DNA of 51,552 nt. It comes from Bacteroidales bacterium (lineage in GTDB: Bacteria > Bacteroidota > Bacteroidia > Bacteroidales > WCHB1-69). The stretch lies in NCBI GenBank assembly GCA_024400815.1, contig JAKSMD010000006.1, forward strand, positions 1-51,552. Direction: 5' to 3'. The notes below the pieces were generated by a model, which was not told the DNA's origin, did not search any database, and saw nothing but the letters and a program-made list of their open reading frames with translations. Position 1 is the first letter of the stretch. Each line of letters begins with the position of its first letter. Positions 14,810-24,650 of this stretch are shown one piece after another. The position numbers were made by a program, and so were the translations under genes.

Positions 14810-15910
14810 ATGTATTCTGAAATTTTTTATAGAGTTGCCTTACAGTATGTTGAAGGTTTTACTCAGCCAACCTTGAAAAAAATGTTGCGTTTGTCGGGTT
14901 CGGCGACGGCGCTTTTCGAGCAGCAGGAACTTTGGCGTTCCAAGATTGTACGTAAAGGAAAGACGATGCCCAAGTTGGAACTGTCAGATGCAATTGTGCG
15001 CCATGTGAATGCGGAATTGTTGGCGATGGACAAACATCATATCCAACTTTGCTTTATCCTGGATGCCGACTATCCATTTCGATTGAAGACCTGCACGGAT
15101 GCTCCTGTGTCTTTCTATTATAAGGGAAATGCAAATTTCAATTTGTCGCACATGCTGGCGATTGTGGGCACGCGCAATGCTTCTGATTATGGGCGAAACT
15201 GCGTTCGGAAGATTTTGTCGGAGATAAAAGAGGCGGATGTGGTTACGATTAGCGGATTGGCCTACGGCATTGATACCGAGGCCCATTCGCGTTCCGTGGA
15301 ATTTGGAATAAAGACGATTGCCGTCATGGGCTGTGGCTTGGGCACTATTTATCCTCATTTGAATGAACCGCTCTCCAGACGAATTCTGGAAATGGGCGGC
15401 ACGCTGATTAGTGAATATCCCTACAATACGCCGCCTGACAGACTCAACTTTCCGAGACGCAATCGTATTATTGCGGGCATGTCAGATGCGGTGCTGGTAG
15501 CGGAAAGTGCAGAAAAAGGTGGTAGTATGATTACCGCGTACATCGCTCAGTCCTACAATCGCGATGTCTTTGCGGTGCCTGGTTCTATTTTTGATGATAA
15601 TCACGCGGGATGCCACCGATTGGTACGAACCAATGTTGCTGCTATGGTTACTTCGGGCACTGAACTCATTGAGATGATGAATTGGGAGTGCCAGCACCCT
15701 GCTGTGCAGACGAGTTTGTTTGTGGACTTGACTGAAAACGAAGAACAAGTAATGGAAATCATACGCTCCATGCGTGAGGCATCGATAGATGTGATTACGG
15801 AATCATTGCCAGAATTCTCCCCATCCAAGTTGGCGGGAATTCTGCTGGGTTTGGAATTAAAAGGCGCGGTGGTCTGCAAACCCGGAAAAGTGTATGCGTT
15901 GAATCCTTAA
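14810..15910 (+). CDS. dprA: DNA-processing protein DprA
   Basis: The 366-residue protein is the DprA/Smf family member that protects incoming single-stranded DNA and loads RecA during natural transformation. It is present in many bacteria not known to be competent. An N-terminal helix-hairpin-helix-like region precedes the Rossmann-like core: IVGTRNASDYGR, SGLAYGIDTEAH, AVMGCGLGTIYP, NFPRRNRIIAGMS and EKGGSMITA. A C-terminal winged-helix-like tail (PSKLAGILLGLELKG) follows. All motifs are intact. It ends 1 base beyond the last base of the convergent phosphodiester glycosidase gene's stop region, overlapping it by 4 bases tail to tail. Confidence 0.95.
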   Translation: MYSEIFYRVALQYVEGFTQPTLKKMLRLSGSATALFEQQELWRSKIVRKGKTMPKLELSDAIVRHVNAELLAMDKHHIQLCFILDADYPFRLKTCTDAPVSFYYKGNANFNLSHMLAIVGTRNASDYGRNCVRKILSEIKEADVVTISGLAYGIDTEAHSRSVEFGIKTIAVMGCGLGTIYPHLNEPLSRRILEMGGTLISEYPYNTPPDRLNFPRRNRIIAGMSDAVLVAESAEKGGSMITAYIAQSYNRDVFAVPGSIFDDNHAGCHRLVRTNVAAMVTSGTELIEMMNWECQHPAVQTSLFVDLTENEEQVMEIIRSMREASIDVITESLPEFSPSKLAGILLGLELKGAVVCKPGKVYALNP

Positions 15911-16794
15911 TTATCTGTTATAGGTACGACTAAAATGGCATTCGAAACGGCTCTTTCTCCTGCATGGTCAAAAAGTCCATTGTCTGTCGGATAGTTGACG
16001 ATGCCCTTGGAAGTTTTTCCCTTTATGTATAATGTAGTAGAGCCACCACCGTCCATGTTTAAGGCGTTTTGGCACCCTAGCCAATGCAAGGTGCTGATGA
16101 GTTCGTCTAAAGACATGCCCGCCGATTCTCGCGTACGTCCGTCAATTGTGACAAATAGAACCGTGCCATCGGCAAGGATGCCGACCGCAGTGCGATTGTG
16201 GCGGTCATGGACAAAACTCAGGTCGTTGCGCATGGGCATACGGTTGCCTTGGAAAATTAAGAGCGGACCAGCGGTCATGATATTGGCATCTGGCAGTAAT
16301 CGCTCCCAGAAACGATTGCTGTCGGTTTGGACAATGCGCGCTAGCATTTCAGGATGTTCTTGCCGATTGGCCAGCACAAGGGTCCCGTATTGGTAATACT
16401 TGCGATTGACGGTGTCTTTTCCAGGCGTGTTGATGCCGACTTCTTCATTGTCAATACGCAAGTAGCAGATGGGATTGTGCGCTTGCATGTCGAAAAATGA
16501 GCCGTTGATGGCTGCGATAGCATCTTGTTTTTGGGCCATCACAGAGGTTCGGGTGCGCTTGGGCTCATAAGCATATTTCAGTTGATAAGTCGATTGTGCC
16601 GGAATCTCCAAAACACAGATATTTTGATTGCTTTGGAAATATTCATGATGGGTGAAATGAACTTGCTTTAAAACCAGTCCTTGAATGGTGTCAATTTGCC
16701 ACATTGCATTTGCCAAAGCCAAAGAGTCGTTTTGGCCGAATACAGAAAGGCAACAGAGTGCGAACAGCCAACAGATGCATGATTTTTTCATCAT
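15907..16794 (-). CDS. Secreted phosphodiester glycosidase family protein (NAGPA/DUF2233)
   Basis: About 295 residues with a cleavable signal peptide (KKSCICWLFALCCLSVFGQ). The domain is the one found in the lysosomal 'uncovering enzyme' and bacterial relatives. Hallmarks are AINGSFFD, the RTAVGI segment, TIDGRTRESAGMSLDEL and NALNMDGGGSTTLYI, the last being the strongest family signature. Family members remove sugars from phosphodiester linkages; the substrate here is unknown, perhaps an envelope or host glycan. The start is one of two adjacent ATGs (16794 or 16791); a further in-frame start at 16809 overlaps the promoter. It is divergent from the FISUMP gene. Confidence 0.85.
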   Translation of the reverse strand: MMKKSCICWLFALCCLSVFGQNDSLALANAMWQIDTIQGLVLKQVHFTHHEYFQSNQNICVLEIPAQSTYQLKYAYEPKRTRTSVMAQKQDAIAAINGSFFDMQAHNPICYLRIDNEEVGINTPGKDTVNRKYYQYGTLVLANRQEHPEMLARIVQTDSNRFWERLLPDANIMTAGPLLIFQGNRMPMRNDLSFVHDRHNRTAVGILADGTVLFVTIDGRTRESAGMSLDELISTLHWLGCQNALNMDGGGSTTLYIKGKTSKGIVNYPTDNGLFDHAGERAVSNAILVVPITDN

Positions 16795-16804
16795 ATTTAT
16801 TTTT

Positions 16805-16840
16805 CGCAAAAATACGACAATTATTTTTCTTATTTTTGCG
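16805..16840. promoter_or_regulatory. Symmetric divergent promoter between phosphodiester glycosidase and FISUMP genes
   Basis: CGCAAAAATA (16805-16814) and TATTTTTGCG (16831-16840) form a perfect 10-bp inverted repeat with a 16-base spacer. Each arm reads TATTTTTG outward on its own strand, giving a -7 box for the leftward and for the rightward gene. Leaders would be very short, under 15 bases to the leftward ATG. Confidence 0.65.
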
Positions 16841-16877
16841 CCCCTTAAAAAAATAAGTTAGGTTGAAATATAAATTA

Positions 16878-17594
16878 ATGAATATCATTGTATTATTGAT
16901 GTCTATGGTGTCTGTTAAAGCGCAGATGTGGATGATTCCGGATACCGTAGCCGTAATGGGTGCCCCTTGTCAAGATATGCCATTGGTGGAGGATCACCAA
17001 GGTAATATATATCGTACTGTGCAAATTGGCAAGCAGTGTTGGATGGCCGAGAATATGCGCTGCACGACCTCGCCGTCAGGCAAGCATTGGATTAGCAATC
17101 CGACTTTCACGATTTCAACCCCTTTGTTTTCCTCATATTATGTTCAGCATCAAGTGAAGCAGTATGGATATCTTTACAATTGGGATGCGGCTATGGATGT
17201 GAATCGAGAAGAAGAGGACAAGTTGGTTGCGAATACGCAGCGCCGAGGTATTTGCCCGCAAGGTTGGCATTTGCCTAGCAGTGATGAATGGTCTGTTTTG
17301 GTCAATGCTTTAGGAGGGTCTAATGTGGCAGGCGCTTTGATGAAGTGTCCATCCTCATTGTGGGAATCGCCTGTTTTTTCACCTAATGTTGAGTGTGGCT
17401 TTTCTGCTATGCCCGCTGGGCTTTTCACCGAGGACGGCATGTCGAATTTGGGTTATGACGCCCATTTCTGGAGCTCTTCCACATTCGATCGTGCTATGGC
17501 ATGGTGTTGCGGTTTGTATAGTTACAACAACAATAGTTTGAATAGCTTAGATTACAAATGTTATGCACGCTCTGTGCGTTGCATTAGGGATTAA
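16878..17594 (+). CDS. Exported FISUMP-domain protein
   Basis: The 238-residue protein carries a single domain of the Fibrobacter succinogenes major paralogous (FISUMP) type. Signatures include VQIGKQCWMAENMR, GYLYNWDAAM, GICPQGWHLPSSDEWSVL, GFSAMPAGLF, FWSSS and the C-terminal YARSVRCIRD. A signal peptide (MNIIVLLMSMVSVKA) is present if the ATG at 16878 is used; an in-frame TTG at 16863 would add five residues and is less likely. The family is surface or secreted, has a C-type-lectin-like fold by general description, and its function is not established. The copy stands alone rather than in a tandem array. Confidence 0.82.
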   Translation: MNIIVLLMSMVSVKAQMWMIPDTVAVMGAPCQDMPLVEDHQGNIYRTVQIGKQCWMAENMRCTTSPSGKHWISNPTFTISTPLFSSYYVQHQVKQYGYLYNWDAAMDVNREEEDKLVANTQRRGICPQGWHLPSSDEWSVLVNALGGSNVAGALMKCPSSLWESPVFSPNVECGFSAMPAGLFTEDGMSNLGYDAHFWSSSTFDRAMAWCCGLYSYNNNSLNSLDYKCYARSVRCIRD

Positions 17595-17719
17595 AAAGGC
17601 TACTATATACTGGTTGACGGTAATTCATGAATGGTTTAACGAGGCAACTGTACGTTCAGCAATTTCAAGGGGAAGAATCATCAGTTCACCTTATAATTTG
17701 CTAAGCGTATATAGTTTCC

Positions 17720-17751
17720 AAAAAAAAAGGAGCTCCAAAACGAAGCTCCTT
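17720..17751 (-). terminator. Terminator after ahcY
   Basis: On the minus strand AAGGAGCT and AGCTCCTT form an 8-bp stem around TCGTTTTGG, followed by TTTTTT. It starts 20 bases after the ahcY stop. The rest of 17595-17719 shows no gene. Confidence 0.85.
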
Positions 17752-17771
17752 ACAATCACAAGGATTTATTT

Positions 17772-19181
17772 TTAGTATCTGTATAAATCAGATTTGAACG
17801 GTCCCTCGACGGGAACGCCTATGTAGTCAGCTTGTTTTTGGGTGAGTTTGGTCAACTTAACGCCAATTTTGCTCAAGTGCAGGCGAGCTACTTCTTCGTC
17901 TAAATGTTTAGGCAAATTGTAAACACCAACTTTGTAATCGTGTTGCCACAAGTCGAGTTGAGCCATAGTTTGGTTGGTGAAAGAGTTACTCATCACAAAG
18001 GAGGAGTGGCCGGTAGCGCAACCGAGGTTTACGAGGCGGCCTTCTGCAAGGATGAAGATAGAGTGACCATCAGGGAAGATGTATTCATCCACTTGCGGTT
18101 TGATGTTGCGTTTTTTAATATTGGGTTGGCTTTCGAAAGCGGATACTTGGATTTCATTGTCGAAGTGTCCAATGTTGCAGACGATAGCTTGGTCTTTCAT
18201 CTTGTTAAGGTGATCCACGGTGATGACATCGCAGTTGCCCGTTGTAGTAACATAAACATTGCCTTCGGGGAGGGCGTCTTCCACCGTTTTAACTTCAAAA
18301 CCTTCCATTGCAGCTTGGAGTGCGCAGATGGGGTCAACTTCTGTTACGATAACGCGAGCGCCGTAAGATTTCATAGATTGGGCGCAACCTTTACCCACAT
18401 CGCCGTAACCGCAAACAACGACGACCTTGCCAGCGAGCATGATGTCGGTAGCGCGTTTGATACCGTCGGCCAAAGATTCACGGCAACCGTATTTGTTGTC
18501 GAATTTGGATTTGGTTACGGAGTCGTTCACATTGATGGCTGGGAAAAGCAGTTCGCCGCGTTCCATCATTTGGTACAAACGGTGTACGCCAGTGGTCGTT
18601 TCTTCGGAAACGCCTTTGATTTCTTTAACCATGTTGTGCCATTTTTGCGGATCTTCTTTGAGAATTTCCTTCAAAGTGTTGAAGATAACGGCTTGCTCAT
18701 GGTTTTCAGGTTCTTTATCCAAAATGGAAGGATCTTCTTCTGCTTTGTAGCCAAGGTGGATAAGCAGGGTTGCGTCGCCACCATCGTCAACGATAAGTTG
18801 CGGACCTTTGCCACCGGGGAAGGAGAGGGCTTGATTGGTACACCACCAGTAGTCTTCCAAAGATTCGCCTTTCCAAGCGAAAACATTGACGCCGGTAGCG
18901 GCAATAGCTGCGGCAGCATGATCCTGTGTGGAGAAGATGTTGCAACTGCACCATCTTACTTCAGCACCCAAGTGTACGAGGGTCTCAATCAGCACAGCCG
19001 TTTGAATGGTCATGTGCAAGGAACCCATGATTCTAACGCCTTTCAGCGGTTTTGAATCGCCATATTTTTCTCTGAGTGCCAACAAACCAGGCATCTCTTT
19101 TTGGGATACTTCGATATCTTTTCTACCCCATTCAGCCAACGACATGTCGGCCACTTTATTCTTCAATTCGTAATCTGTCAT
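17772..19181 (-). CDS. ahcY: S-adenosylhomocysteine hydrolase
   Basis: The 469-residue NAD-dependent enzyme splits S-adenosylhomocysteine into adenosine and homocysteine, relieving inhibition of methyltransferases. Visible motifs are [16 protein letters not shown] near residues 53-68, [20 protein letters not shown] (catalytic Lys and Asp), the NAD loop [15 protein letters not shown], and the C-terminal [18 protein letters not shown] ending SDLYRY. Length and ending are typical. It is last in the leftward series from porU, but a hairpin lies between it and the M16 gene, so it may have its own transcript. I see no SAH riboswitch in the 75-base gap. Confidence 0.97.
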   Translation of the reverse strand: MTDYELKNKVADMSLAEWGRKDIEVSQKEMPGLLALREKYGDSKPLKGVRIMGSLHMTIQTAVLIETLVHLGAEVRWCSCNIFSTQDHAAAAIAATGVNVFAWKGESLEDYWWCTNQALSFPGGKGPQLIVDDGGDATLLIHLGYKAEEDPSILDKEPENHEQAVIFNTLKEILKEDPQKWHNMVKEIKGVSEETTTGVHRLYQMMERGELLFPAINVNDSVTKSKFDNKYGCRESLADGIKRATDIMLAGKVVVVCGYGDVGKGCAQSMKSYGARVIVTEVDPICALQAAMEGFEVKTVEDALPEGNVYVTTTGNCDVITVDHLNKMKDQAIVCNIGHFDNEIQVSAFESQPNIKKRNIKPQVDEYIFPDGHSIFILAEGRLVNLGCATGHSSFVMSNSFTNQTMAQLDLWQHDYKVGVYNLPKHLDEEVARLHLSKIGVKLTKLTQKQADYIGVPVEGPFKSDLYRY

Positions 19182-19218
19182 TTTTATTTGGGTATTTTTG
19201 AATCAATTATTGAAAATA

Positions 19219-19249
19219 AGTTGGCTATGAGATTTACCCATAGCCAACT
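19219..19249 (-). terminator. Hairpin, probable weak terminator after the M16 peptidase gene
   Basis: AGTTGGCTATG (19219-19229) pairs perfectly with CATAGCCAACT (19239-19249). On the minus strand it is followed by TATTTTC rather than a clean T-run, so termination may be partial. It starts 7 bases past the M16 stop. Confidence 0.55.
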
Positions 19250-19256
19250 CTGTGTA

Positions 19257-22073
19257 CTATTTTTCAGGTTTCAAATCCACTCTGGTGTAAGTGTCCAATT
19301 TGAAATAGGTTTGCATGAATTTGACGATATCCTCTTTGGTGATGGAGTTGACGAGGTCGTTGTATTCGTTAACGGCATTCATGTCATCACCATACAAAGA
19401 TTTGTTTTCAATGTAATTCAACCAGAAGTCATTGGTTTGAATGTTCTTAGCGCGCGTAGCAATCAATTGCTTTTTAACTTTTTCTAAGCTTTCATCATCT
19501 GGACCTTTCTTTTGGAGGTCTTTGAGAATCTTAATACAAGCTTTGGCCAATTTGTCGGCTTTGTCTGGATTGCAGCTCATCATGACCATCAAGTCGTAAC
19601 CAACTTCTGGATATTTTTCGGCACCCATTTGAACCATCGGAGAGTAGGTGCCACCCATTTTTTCACGAATCACTTTGATCATGTAGATGTCGATGATGTC
19701 GCCTAATTCAGTGACGATCATGTTGTTTTTAGCATTGTATTCATAAGGTTGTTCGAACCAAAGGCCCATCCAGCCTTGTTTTTCAGTACCATATTTTACG
19801 GTTTCAGCGGTGATACCATCATGATTATGTTTGAAAACATCGGCTCTGAAATTTTCTTTATTGTTCGGGTTGGTCTTTAAGGAACCAAGGTAGGTGCAGA
19901 GGTAATCTTTCATGATCTGTTCGTCAAAGTTACCAACGAAAATGTAGGTGAAGTCAGCAGGGTTAGCAAAGCGTTCTCTGTAAATTTCAATAGCTCTTTC
20001 GAAGTTGACTTGATCGAGGTAATTTTGATCGAAGGAGAATTGGTTAATGTAGTAAGGATTGTGTTTGTAGTTAGCGCCGATGAAGGAGCCGAAGAATTTG
20101 AACATCGGTTGGGATTGCATCATCTTGATGGCTTCTTTCATTTCGTTCATTACCAAGTCGTAAGTTTCCGGATCGACGCGTGGGCTTTCAAAGAAAGCGT
20201 GCAGATATTGGAAGAAGAATTCGAGGTCTTTGGGCGTAGAAGAACCGTCAAAACCTTCCGTCATAGCGGAAATAGCAGGAGTAACGCCAGCTTGTTTTTT
20301 CTTCAAAGTCTTGGTTAAAGTAGCGTAATCCATGTCAGCAATACCGCCTCTGTCGATAAATGAGGAAGCGAAATCGGCGGAAGCCAAGTCCTTAACATCG
20401 TATAAACTCTTGCCGCCTTTGCTGTATGCAGAGAAGAGGATTTCGTCGTTTTTGAATTCCGTTTTCTTCAAAATCACTTGAATGCCGTTGGAGAGGGTGA
20501 TCATTTCTCCATCGATAGCGCTGATTTTTTCAGTCTTAGCAATAGTGCCCGCTTTGAGTTGGGTTTTGTCTAAGATTTCTTTTTCTTTGTAAGTATCAAC
20601 ATACGGAGTAACATCTGCCAATTTCGGATCCTTGATGGTAGCGAGTACTTCATCTTTTGTAGGAACTATCACGCCTTCTTTATCTGGAGCCATTACGATA
20701 GCCACGAAGTTTTCAGGAGTAATCCAATCTTTTGCCAAGTTGTTGATTTCTTCAATCGTGATATTTTCTATCATTTTTTTAGCGAGGTTGTATTCGCGTT
20801 TTGCTCCTGGAATAGGATTCTGGTGGAGGTAGTTGTCCACATATTCGTCTGCAAAGTTGCCGGATTCGGTTTTGTCAACTTCATTAGCGGCGCGTTCCAT
20901 TTTTTCCATCATGGCTTCTTTCGCGCGAGCCAATTCTGTTTGCAGGAAACCGTATTTCAGGATGCGGTTGTCTTCTTGCATGAGTACGCGAATAGACTCG
21001 AGAATCTTATTTTCTTTACAAGAAGCATAAAGTGCATATTCGTCAGTGGTACCGATGAGGTTGTCATAACCGCCGTCGGCGCCAATGAAAGGAGCTGTAT
21101 TCTTCAAGGAGATTTCTTCTAAACGAGAAGCGTACATGCTGTTGTAGAGGTCGATCATCAATTGTTTGCGGTAGTCTTCAATCGTTTTCATCAAGAAGTG
21201 CGGAAACTTGCGGATGAGCATAACCTGACTGCCCGGAGCTTCTTTGTCGGTGCAGACAGAAACCAGCGGTTCTTTGTTCATGCCGATAGGGAAGTTTTCT
21301 TTTGCGCGTGGATTTTCTGGCATTGGAATAGAACTGAACATGTCTTTGATCTTTTGTTCTACTTCTTTTACATTGATGTCTCCAACAACGATGACCGCTT
21401 GCAAGTCAGGACGATACCAATCATGGTAAAAATCTTTGATGACTTGGTATTCAAAACCTTGGATGACTTCGATGAGTCCGATAGGCATGCGTTCAGCATA
21501 GCGGGAATCTTTCATCAAAACGGGCCACCATTCTTTGCGCATACGGTCGGAAGCGCCTAAGCCCATACGGTATTCTTCGGAGATAACGCCACGTTCAGCA
21601 TCAATTTCCTTGTTATCGTAAATCAAACCATGTGCCCAGCCCTTTAAAATGCGCAAACCCATGTCGAGATTGTTCGGGTTGTCCAAGGGCATCGGAATCA
21701 TGAATACGGTTTCATCAAAAGAGGTGTATGCGTTCAAGTCGGCACCGAATACGACGCCGATTTTTTGCAATTGGTCAACCATTTCGTTGCCGGGGAAGCC
21801 TTCTATGCCATTGAAGGCCATGTGTTCGGTGAAGTGCGCCAAACCGCGTTGGTTCTCATTTTCTTGGTTGGAACCTGCGTTGACAGCAAGTCTGAGTTCT
21901 ACTCGATTTTTAGGATATTCGTTATGACGGATGTAATAGGTCATACCGTTTTCCAATTTTCCGATTTTGACATTAGGGTCTGCCTTAATCGGGTCGCTCA
22001 ATTTCAAATCTTGAGCGAAAACTGCGATGACTGCAAAAATAATGCAACCTAAGGTTAAAAGGATTCTTTTCAT
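19257..22073 (-). CDS. Exported M16-family zinc peptidase
   Basis: The 938-residue protein has a signal peptide (cleavage near residue 20, ending VFAQ) and the inverted zinc motif H80-x2-E83-H84 (AHFTEHMAFNG). The distal glutamate is expected in RGVISEEYRMG. Two pairs of M16 domains fill the length; the second pair lacks HxxEH, as usual for PqqL-like and pitrilysin-like enzymes. It should act in the periplasm on peptides or unfolded proteins. It lies 25 bases downstream of gldG, suggesting cotranscription with gldF and gldG. Whether it serves type IX secretion or simply peptide turnover cannot be told. Confidence 0.92.
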   Translation of the reverse strand: MKRILLTLGCIIFAVIAVFAQDLKLSDPIKADPNVKIGKLENGMTYYIRHNEYPKNRVELRLAVNAGSNQENENQRGLAHFTEHMAFNGIEGFPGNEMVDQLQKIGVVFGADLNAYTSFDETVFMIPMPLDNPNNLDMGLRILKGWAHGLIYDNKEIDAERGVISEEYRMGLGASDRMRKEWWPVLMKDSRYAERMPIGLIEVIQGFEYQVIKDFYHDWYRPDLQAVIVVGDINVKEVEQKIKDMFSSIPMPENPRAKENFPIGMNKEPLVSVCTDKEAPGSQVMLIRKFPHFLMKTIEDYRKQLMIDLYNSMYASRLEEISLKNTAPFIGADGGYDNLIGTTDEYALYASCKENKILESIRVLMQEDNRILKYGFLQTELARAKEAMMEKMERAANEVDKTESGNFADEYVDNYLHQNPIPGAKREYNLAKKMIENITIEEINNLAKDWITPENFVAIVMAPDKEGVIVPTKDEVLATIKDPKLADVTPYVDTYKEKEILDKTQLKAGTIAKTEKISAIDGEMITLSNGIQVILKKTEFKNDEILFSAYSKGGKSLYDVKDLASADFASSFIDRGGIADMDYATLTKTLKKKQAGVTPAISAMTEGFDGSSTPKDLEFFFQYLHAFFESPRVDPETYDLVMNEMKEAIKMMQSQPMFKFFGSFIGANYKHNPYYINQFSFDQNYLDQVNFERAIEIYRERFANPADFTYIFVGNFDEQIMKDYLCTYLGSLKTNPNNKENFRADVFKHNHDGITAETVKYGTEKQGWMGLWFEQPYEYNAKNNMIVTELGDIIDIYMIKVIREKMGGTYSPMVQMGAEKYPEVGYDLMVMMSCNPDKADKLAKACIKILKDLQKKGPDDESLEKVKKQLIATRAKNIQTNDFWLNYIENKSLYGDDMNAVNEYNDLVNSITKEDIVKFMQTYFKLDTYTRVDLKPEK

Positions 22074-22098
22074 ATAGTGAGTTTTTATTTATGTATGC

Positions 22099-23880
22099 TT
22101 ATTTTTTAGAATAGCGGAATTTGCGTATCAAAATGAGGATGATGCCCATGATGACGATGAGTGCCAATGGGATGCCGATGTTGATGATGGCCCATTTGGT
22201 TTTCTTGCCGCGGATTTTTTCATTGTTCAAGGAACCGATTTTGAAACTCTTGGCACGCAACTGCAACAAGTCGTCATCCGCACAAAGGTAGTTGACGCAG
22301 TTGACGATGAACTGGGTATTGTCGAACATGGTGCGGGTATAGATGTCGTAACCTGCAGGGTAGGGCTGATTGCGTTTTTTATCAAACGGATTGCGGATGA
22401 TGTCGCCATCGGAGACGAAAATCTGTCGGGTATAGACACTCTTGTCGCGGTAATCTAACTCTTTAATGGTGTCGAATTCAACGGGAAGGATGCCCTTGTA
22501 TGCGGACTCAAATTCGCCTTCCACCAAAACGGCGATGGGCAAGTTGCGGAAAGCGAATTCTTGCATGTTCGGTTTGGTGAGGCCAACTTTCAAGGTGACG
22601 ATGGATGGCGTAGGCACGAGTTTGGAACGCTCGGAAGAGGTCATCAGCACAGTCTTTGTCAAGTTCGCGTCTTTGCCAACTAAGTCTATGCTGCCGGCAA
22701 AATCGGATTTTATTTCCTTAATGTTACGAACGATAGGATGGTCGCTGAAATTGACGACGTCCAAACTGTACGGGAAGGCCATGAACTTGTATTGCGGTTG
22801 ATCGCCAATGATGCTGACTTGCTGCGGAATCGGCATGCAACTGAGGTCTTGAATCAAGTTCGGGTTGATACGTACTCCGTAGGTGAAGAATAAGTCGTTG
22901 ATGTACAAAGATCTCGGAGTGGCAAAGAATTCTGGCACGGATTGCAAACTGTCTAACGATGCCGTGGTGTTGTCGATGAGCCACAAAACTTTGCCGCCGC
23001 GCATGATGAACTGGTCAATGATGTATTTGTCGTATTCTTTGAACGGTTCTGTCGGTTGGGCTACGATGAGCACATCATATTTGTTTTCGCCGAGTTTCAA
23101 AGATTGGGATGCGGAGTCTGCAACGCTGATGTTGCGCAAACTGTTGATTTTGCCATCCAATGTGATACGGCTGACATTGTAGAATCGCTGCAGTTGCATG
23201 GCAGTCCAGCAAGTGCTCCAGAAATCCAACTCGCCGTGTCCGTCTAAAAATGCGACGTTCGGTTTTTCGGTTTTCATCAAACGGCGGATAGGAGAAACGA
23301 GGTTGTATTCCAGTTCTTCGATGGAATATTGGAGCCAATCGGTACCGGAAGGGTCCGCCACGACCAACTTGGCCGGATATTCATGGTCGCGGTAGGTGAC
23401 AATGGCGCCAGGAATGACCATGTGTGTGGAGTATCCGTTCGCATCTTCGCGGCTGACAGGAATAGGGTCCAACCCTTTTTTCACAAATTCTCCCAAAATA
23501 GAATTAACTTCATCGTTGTTTTTGTCTTCCAAAGGGTCGATGAATTCGAAATAGACATTTTTGGAATAACTGCGGAAATCTTGCAGCATTTGTTCTACCT
23601 GTTTGGCGAAAAGTTGATAGTCGGCAGGTTGGTCTTTGCCTTTGAGGTAAACGCGGATATAAACCTTGTCTTCCAAATTTTTCAGCAGTTCGATGGTAGA
23701 AGGCGAAAGAGAGTGGCGTTTGTCTTTGGTTAAATCTATTCTGTAAAAGATAAAAGATGAGATGATGTTGATAACAATCACTGCCACGAGCGCGACAACC
23801 AAACCAATAAGGGTGTTTCTCTTAAATTGTTTGCTGCCGTGAATTTTGCTGTCTGTATCTAGAAAATTGAATTTTTTCAT
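22099..23880 (-). CDS. gldG: Gliding-associated ABC transporter component GldG
   Basis: The 593-residue membrane protein has one membrane helix near residues 24-47 and one near the C-terminus (about 565-587), with a large external domain between. The segment YRIDLTKDKRHSLSPSTIELLKNL after the first helix is the hallmark of GldG and related ABC_transp_aux proteins; the middle has PNVAFLDGHGELDF and VLWLIDNTTASLDSL. In Flavobacterium GldA (ATPase), GldF and GldG form an ABC transporter needed for gliding, although some gliding species lack it. It follows gldF by 18 bases. The ATPase gene gldA is not in the window. Confidence 0.9.
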   Translation of the reverse strand: MKKFNFLDTDSKIHGSKQFKRNTLIGLVVALVAVIVINIISSFIFYRIDLTKDKRHSLSPSTIELLKNLEDKVYIRVYLKGKDQPADYQLFAKQVEQMLQDFRSYSKNVYFEFIDPLEDKNNDEVNSILGEFVKKGLDPIPVSREDANGYSTHMVIPGAIVTYRDHEYPAKLVVADPSGTDWLQYSIEELEYNLVSPIRRLMKTEKPNVAFLDGHGELDFWSTCWTAMQLQRFYNVSRITLDGKINSLRNISVADSASQSLKLGENKYDVLIVAQPTEPFKEYDKYIIDQFIMRGGKVLWLIDNTTASLDSLQSVPEFFATPRSLYINDLFFTYGVRINPNLIQDLSCMPIPQQVSIIGDQPQYKFMAFPYSLDVVNFSDHPIVRNIKEIKSDFAGSIDLVGKDANLTKTVLMTSSERSKLVPTPSIVTLKVGLTKPNMQEFAFRNLPIAVLVEGEFESAYKGILPVEFDTIKELDYRDKSVYTRQIFVSDGDIIRNPFDKKRNQPYPAGYDIYTRTMFDNTQFIVNCVNYLCADDDLLQLRAKSFKIGSLNNEKIRGKKTKWAIINIGIPLALIVIMGIILILIRKFRYSKK

Positions 23881-23898
23881 GCTTTTAGTCTTTAACGA

Positions 23899-24630
23899 TT
23901 ACCATTTGCGTTTGAGTAATACGATTCTGGTGCCGAACAGGAAGATGAAGATGACACTGCAGAAGTAGATGATGTCGCGAGTGTCGATAACGCCTTTGCT
24001 GATAGAAGCATAATGGTGCTCGATACCGAGTGATTTGATGTAGTAGCCGATGGCTCCTAAGGACTCAAACGAGTAGATAAAGGCGAATCCGAAGAAGAGA
24101 ATGAAGCACAGGGGCGCTGCGATGATGAATGCCACAATCTGGTTATTGGTGAGGGAAGATGCAAACAACCCTACGGAAATGAATGTGGCTCCCAGGAAGA
24201 GCAGTCCCAAATAGGATCCCCAAGTGCTGCCCATGTCGAGGTTGCCGACGGGATTTCCAAGAAAATAGATGGAGATGACGTAGATGAGCGTCGGCAGTAA
24301 GGCGATGACCAGCAAAGTCAAGCAGGAGAGAAATTTTGCCCAGATGATTTGCATGTCCGTGAGCGGCTTTGTGAGCAATAAGTCCATTGTGCCTGTTCTT
24401 CTTTCTTCTGCGAAAGAACGCATCGTGATAGCAGGTACTAAGAACAGAAATAAAAATTGAGACAGGTTGAACAATCCTTGCAAATCGGCAAGACCGGCTT
24501 CCATGACATTGTCAACATTAGGGAACACCCACAGGAACAAACCCGAAATAATCAGGAAAACACCCATGAAAATGTATCCGATAATGGAACTTAAAAAGGA
24601 CTTTATCTCCTTGATATATAAGCTGAACAT
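23899..24630 (-). CDS. gldF: Gliding-associated ABC transporter permease GldF
   Basis: The 243-residue protein has six predicted membrane helices and the ABC-2 type permease pattern: IKSFLSSIIGYIFMGVFL at the start, the cytoplasmic EERRTGTMDLLLTKPLTD near residues 75-92, and hydrophobic blocks through to the end. The sequence and its gldG neighbour identify it as GldF. It starts right after a terminator-plus-promoter element, so gldF-gldG and probably the M16 gene form their own transcription unit within the leftward series. Confidence 0.9.
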   Translation of the reverse strand: MFSLYIKEIKSFLSSIIGYIFMGVFLIISGLFLWVFPNVDNVMEAGLADLQGLFNLSQFLFLFLVPAITMRSFAEERRTGTMDLLLTKPLTDMQIIWAKFLSCLTLLVIALLPTLIYVISIYFLGNPVGNLDMGSTWGSYLGLLFLGATFISVGLFASSLTNNQIVAFIIAAPLCFILFFGFAFIYSFESLGAIGYYIKSLGIEHHYASISKGVIDTRDIIYFCSVIFIFLFGTRIVLLKRKW

Positions 24631-24650
24631 AACAGATAAAAATTAGGGCG

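Noticed and set aside
17904-19055. A 383-codon open frame antisense to ahcY
   Set aside because: Shadow of a highly conserved enzyme; no promoter or family signal.
19182-19256. SAH or SAM riboswitch before ahcY
   Set aside because: The 75-base gap contains only the hairpin that follows the M16 gene; no conserved riboswitch core is seen.
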